64,000 nucleotides of DNA from Paratinospora sagittata. Taxonomy: Eukaryota; Streptophyta; Magnoliopsida; Ranunculales; Menispermaceae. The DNA is taken from the NCBI GenBank assembly GCA_035771175.1, contig CM069593.1, forward strand, positions 3,218,461 to 3,282,460. The letters are read 5' to 3'. Shown in pieces: positions 60,124-64,000 of the stretch; position 1 is the stretch's first letter; every line of letters starts with the position of its first letter. Position numbers and translations under genes: made by a program. Under the pieces are notes generated by a model. The model was given only the letters and a program-made list of their open reading frames with translations, was not told the origin of the DNA and did not search any database.

Positions 60124-60737
60124 TTAATAATACAAAACATATATATTATACTCAGAAACTGCATTCAATGTTGTAAAATTGAACAAATGAGTTCTAGCAA
60201 GAGCATAACCACGAGCAAAACTGAAAACCCCACTCCCTCCTATCACCGGTATCTCTCTCACTTTCGAACGAACTGCATATCTTCCAAAAATACTAAGTGC
60301 TTCCTTTATACTTCCCTTCTGTGAACACAAAGTTGAGAGCCATTAACAACCCTGCATCCTTCTGAGAAGCTGAATCATAAAGCCCTAGCTTGTGCTCTTC
60401 CCACAAGCTTCGACGTAATCTCCGGTGTCTCCGTTAATGGGTTATCCATTATCACCACTTCACCGAATAATACCTTCGACGTGTTCGTCATGGGCGCCTC
60501 TGCAACTCGGATTGCTGTGGGATTATTGGCGGTAACGATGTCATGGAAGTAGAACTGAAGATGGATCAGTTTTTCCTTAGAAAATTTGTAAGGTTTGGTT
60601 GCATTGACCGCGAGGATGTTGCATATGAGAAGAAGAAGATGGTGAAAGTACTCAAGGTTTTAGAGAGGATGTTAATGCTAGCCACGGAGGCGGGGATGCA
60701 AGAGACGGTTATGTTTGTCACGGAGTTTGGTGGCTTT
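60124..60737 (-). pseudogene. Dirigent pseudogene
   Basis: Third member of the tandem dirigent cluster, broken. The C-terminal frame (60124-60310) reads SKVREIPVIGGSGVFSFARG and ends YNIYVLYY. The middle reads KLIHLQFYFHDIVTANNPTA and VVIMDNPLTETPEITSKLVG in another frame. Breaks seen: 4 extra bases (GCTA) just after GRAQ near 60390, about 2 bases missing near 60305 (stop TAG within the KGST region), and a frame change in the signal peptide near 60630. A clean ATG in the right frame is lacking. Several independent lesions make a sequencing error an unlikely explanation. Confidence 0.9.
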
Positions 60738-61020
60738 GATCATTTTTATTTATATACAACGAGACTGATGTGATCGTACGTGGAGGTTATAAGTAAGTTA
60801 TTATTTGATGTAAGGTAGAGTTTAAAAAATGAATTGTTTACTTAATTTTGGTTTATTAGTGGTTCCTTGTAACAAATGAGATTTTGGTGATATTTTTTAT
60901 TTGATTTTTCTCAATTAAAAATGTAGCTATTCACTGTTGACTTCGTATAGATTTGGTATGAATTTTTTATTTATTTTTTGAGACTCATTTTATATGGATG
61001 TAAATAATTGTCTTGCTCAT

Positions 61021-61205
61021 CATGGGTGATTAGCTCTAAAAGCGACCTGAGTTCCAAGGTCATTTTTGTATAAAAGTATCAGGTCGGGTTCGATCCTTGA
61101 AGGCACCCTCGTTGGAAAAAGTTCCACTCTCGTCTCAAATGAGAACTAGTATCATATCGGAAGAGTGTAGGGGCACCTGGTGAAAAATGAAAAAATAATA
61201 ATAAT
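61021..61205 (+). repeat. SINE-like repeat shared with 30925-31085
   Basis: TTAGCTCTAAAAGCGACCTG (A-box side), GGTCGGGTTCGATCCTTGAA (B box) and an A-rich tail at 61185-61200. Better preserved than its relative at 30925. Confidence 0.6.
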
Positions 61206-62733
61206 CTTGCTTATGTGAGAGCTAGCTAAGGACATGTAAGATTTTATTATACAAGTATATTAATTAATTATGACAGGAGGCAATCAACTGTGCAGGAAAT
61301 TTCTGAATCTTACATTTCACGTTAGAAAAATCAAGGTACATGTAATATATAGTTCCAAAGAATAAATCCTAATTAATAATTATTATTAATTAAAGGCAAT
61401 TTATAACTGTGCATATTTTACTGATGCTTTGTGACGTGTTTTAAAAAAAAATAGATGCTTAGTAACATTTGATCAATATATGGAATAATATCAATATTTT
61501 CCAATGGGAGTTATAAATCTTATGTGTATAAATTTTGAACCGAATTTTTTTAAAATTTATACTATTTTTAGCTTTTGGCTGAGTAGGTGTAATATATACA
61601 CCAAGAGAAAATTGATGAAGGAAAACTTCAAGAATATTAAATCACCATTTCAACCAAATTAATTAAATAATTTACTGATTTTTTGTTTTTCAAGCTAAAT
61701 AATTAGATCATAGATGTTCTTTAAAAAAAGACCCACCACTCCACAACCACAATTGCAAGATCATTTATTAAGATTTTCTAGAGATAAACGTGATTATCAC
61801 ACGCTTAATGCACCGTATATACCTTACACGATCAAGATGGTCCATGGCTTGCAGGTCACAAATCCATCTGGACCGTCCATGTGGCTAATTATTTAATATG
61901 CAAATAGAACTCAGCCCATTAATCCATACAATTTGTTTCCATCTAGTTGGGTTTGGTGGCAATAATATTACGATTTAAAAACACTTTCCAAAAGCACTTA
62001 CTTACATTGTCCTTAAGAGCTGTTGAATCTTAAAAGTTGTTAAATTGTCTTGAATCACGCTTTAACATCAGTGACTCTCTTAAATAAAATCCTAAATTAA
62101 TCCATAGTTATGTTCTCAAGAGAGCTTGGAAAAAAAATAATTTCCCATCCCTCTTTTTGCTCATTATAAGAAAATCAGTCACATTTAGAAGGGCTTGTTT
62201 GTTAATATGACAAAAGCATTTTTTTTTTCATTTTTTATAAGTAGACGTTAAGTTTGTCCCCTTTGTTTACTTTTGCTAACTATCAATAATTGCAGATTTA
62301 TTACAATTTGACGAAATTGTTCAAGGACAACTTCTTCATTTTGGATTTTAGTCTTTTTAAACCAAAATATGTATTTTAAATACTAAAATAACTACTAAAA
62401 GTACTTTTTAAATAAAGTTGTCAAATAGATTATCCACAACTTTTTGTAAGTACTTTATTTCGTAAGTACTTCTATAAAAGTTGTCAAATAGATTATCAAA
62501 TTAATCATGTAAGAACATTACGGATTTCCAGCCATTAAACTCACTCTTCCAATCATCACATCTACCCATTGAAGATCAGCCAAAATTGGAAAAGTTAGCT
62601 CAAAATACTAAGAATTTACCTTGGTTTGAAGCTCCCAAACCCATTGCTCTTCTTCCTCAACGTTTGCTGAAATTTTGTTTTTGTTGCTTAGTTTGGTTCA
62701 TATATTCATTTATTCAATCCAACAACTCAAGGG

Positions 62734-62893
62734 TTTCAAACGTTGTATAACAAGTGTCCAACAAGCTAAACACTTGTTGAATGAAGAGTTTCACATGTGT
62801 ATAACAAGTGTCCAACAAGCTAAGTACTTGTTGAATGAAGAGTTTCAAACGTGTATAACAAGTCTCTAACAAACTTAACACTTGTTGAATGAA
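62734..62893 (+). repeat. Three-copy tandem repeat, 54-55 bp unit
   Basis: Units start at 62734, 62789 and 62843. Each has GTATAACAAGTGTCCAACAA and ACTTGTTGAATGAA, and the AACAAGT / ACTTGTT pair lets each unit form a small hairpin. Confidence 0.9.
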
Positions 62894-63251
62894 AAAGAAA
62901 ATAAAAGGTGAGCAACCCATTTTCATTTGATTCCATGCTCCCCTCCACTATACTTAATTGATCATAACACATGATTATTTTATGTATTAGACCATTATAC
63001 ACTAATACATATCAAACACACCAATTTATTAAAATACCTCGTACACACCGTATACGGGTATTATATACATCGACTACGTGCACAAGACCTCGTATTGGGC
63101 AGTTCACGTCATCATGACGTCAAGTGCGGAAAGTGGGTCATTACAGGAGCCATTAATGAAAACAAAGCAAAAAAAAGAAAAAGAAAAAAAAGAACAAATC
63201 AATATAGGGGATGCAACACAATATATACGCATCCTAAAAATATTCAAAGAA

Positions 63252-63290
63252 GTTGGGTGTCAACGTTATTTTATAACGTTGACACCCAAC
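63252..63290. repeat. Perfect 18-bp hairpin
   Basis: GTTGGGTGTCAACGTTAT, 3-base spacer, then its exact reverse complement. A diverged relative of the surroundings lies at 50418-50497 (shared CGCAT-CCTAAAA, CACCCAACATAT, AAAACATTTTTC). Confidence 0.85.
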
Positions 63291-64000
63291 ATATATAAAA
63301 CATTTTTCAATCAATATAATCTTAAAGTTAGAGAAGTATTCTTAAAAAAAAAAAATGGTTAGAGAAAATCTAGTAATCAAGTAAATTAGAGGAAAACTCG
63401 AAAAAAAAAAAAAAGTATAGTAGAGTAAGTTAGTACATATCGTACCTTATTAACCAAACTTTTCCTAAAAGAATATTCAAAATAAAACAAATCATGGCAT
63501 TTTTGTCACTCCGTAGAACTAAAGCAAGGAAAGGAAGAAATTTTTTTTTTTCAAAGTTTCATTCTATTTTCATAAAAACAAATTTTCAAAGGTGAAATAC
63601 GAATGCAAACAGATAAAGAATGTACTAAAGATCAATACAAACACAAGGGTGAACATAAATGTTCATAAAGAAACAACTTTAGGGTAAAGACCTCCGCAAC
63701 AAAAGATAAATATCACATGATAAGAGGATAGAACCCTTGCAACAAAAAGGGAAGACCGTCGCCAAAACTCTTTATTTACATAAGATCCTAACCACTAATG
63801 TAATTAGAAATAGAATACTACATACATACCTAACCTACATCCTTGCCTCTTTCACTTGGAGAAACCCCAAGTAATAGAGGTGAGGTTTTTTCTTCTCTAC
63901 TTGTGTCTATTATCTTCTTGATAGAAATGATTATAGCGGCGGAGCTTCAAGGTTGAGAACCATTATAGAACAGCACAAGGAAAGGAAGAATTATAGAAGA

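Larger units (their letters stand above)
60780..64000. other. Right-hand intergenic region
   Basis: No gene recognised. SINE-like repeat (61021-61205), tandem repeat (62734-62893), hairpin (63252-63290), and an LTR-like edge near 63110-63144 that reads TGTAATGACCCACTTTCCGC on the minus strand. The last 300 bp look neither coding nor clearly repetitive. Confidence 0.6.

Noticed and set aside
60543..60773. 76-codon plus-strand open frame
   Set aside because: Antisense to the dirigent pseudogene; no family features.

Overview
The window is nuclear DNA of a flowering plant, most probably a eudicot. The signs are AT-rich intergenic DNA, GT-AG introns whose joined exons read as plant proteins, dirigent genes, and many plant-type transposable elements. 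The species cannot be named from the sequence. All host genes found lie on the minus strand; most open stretches on the plus strand are antisense shadows or transposon pieces.

Layout. (1) 39-19124: 5' part of a kinesin-7 motor gene. Ten exons (292 codons) cover the N-terminal leader and the motor domain through the P-loop and switch I; the rest runs off the left edge. Its introns hold LINE fragments, a GC-rich LTR-like block, and several copies of an unnamed hAT-like repeat family, one with a perfect 8-bp target duplication. (2) 19125-32695: kinesin 5' flank with a cluster of CACGTG/CACGTA motifs, a small hAT element, and a complete but broken Ty1/copia retrotransposon (22994-28405). The copia element has two LTRs, a GTTTC target duplication, PBS and PPT, and appears to have landed inside an older MITE. 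(3) 32696-49080: a locus with two coding regions on one strand. The first is a 59-residue twin-CX9C protein in three small exons (47406-47998), resembling the complex I assembly factor NDUFAF8. Right behind it comes an RMC1 (Mic1/C18orf8) homologue in 11 coding exons (32696-47124). Splice sites placed just after the first stop and just before the RMC1 ATG suggest one transcript carries both, with the small protein as a conserved upstream ORF. RMC1 exon 6 has a frameshift. RMC1 intron 2 (8.7 kb) holds a transposon nest with two direct LTR copies, a decayed Ty3/gypsy integrase/chromodomain, and a 0.78-kb inverted repeat 3.9 kb apart. (4) 51782-60737: three dirigent-family copies in tandem: two intact single-exon genes and one pseudogene with several frameshifts. 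Between them lie a solo LTR, a foldback MITE, tandem repeats and a hAT-like element. (5) 60780-64000: no host gene seen; a 55-bp tandem repeat, a perfect 18-bp hairpin and SINE-like DNA.

Functional picture: a microtubule motor, an endolysosomal trafficking factor (RMC1 acts with MON1-CCZ1 in Rab7 activation in animals), a probable mitochondrial intermembrane-space protein sharing its transcript, and secreted dirigent proteins guiding phenoxy-radical coupling. Apart from the proposed shared transcript, nothing links the genes in one pathway.
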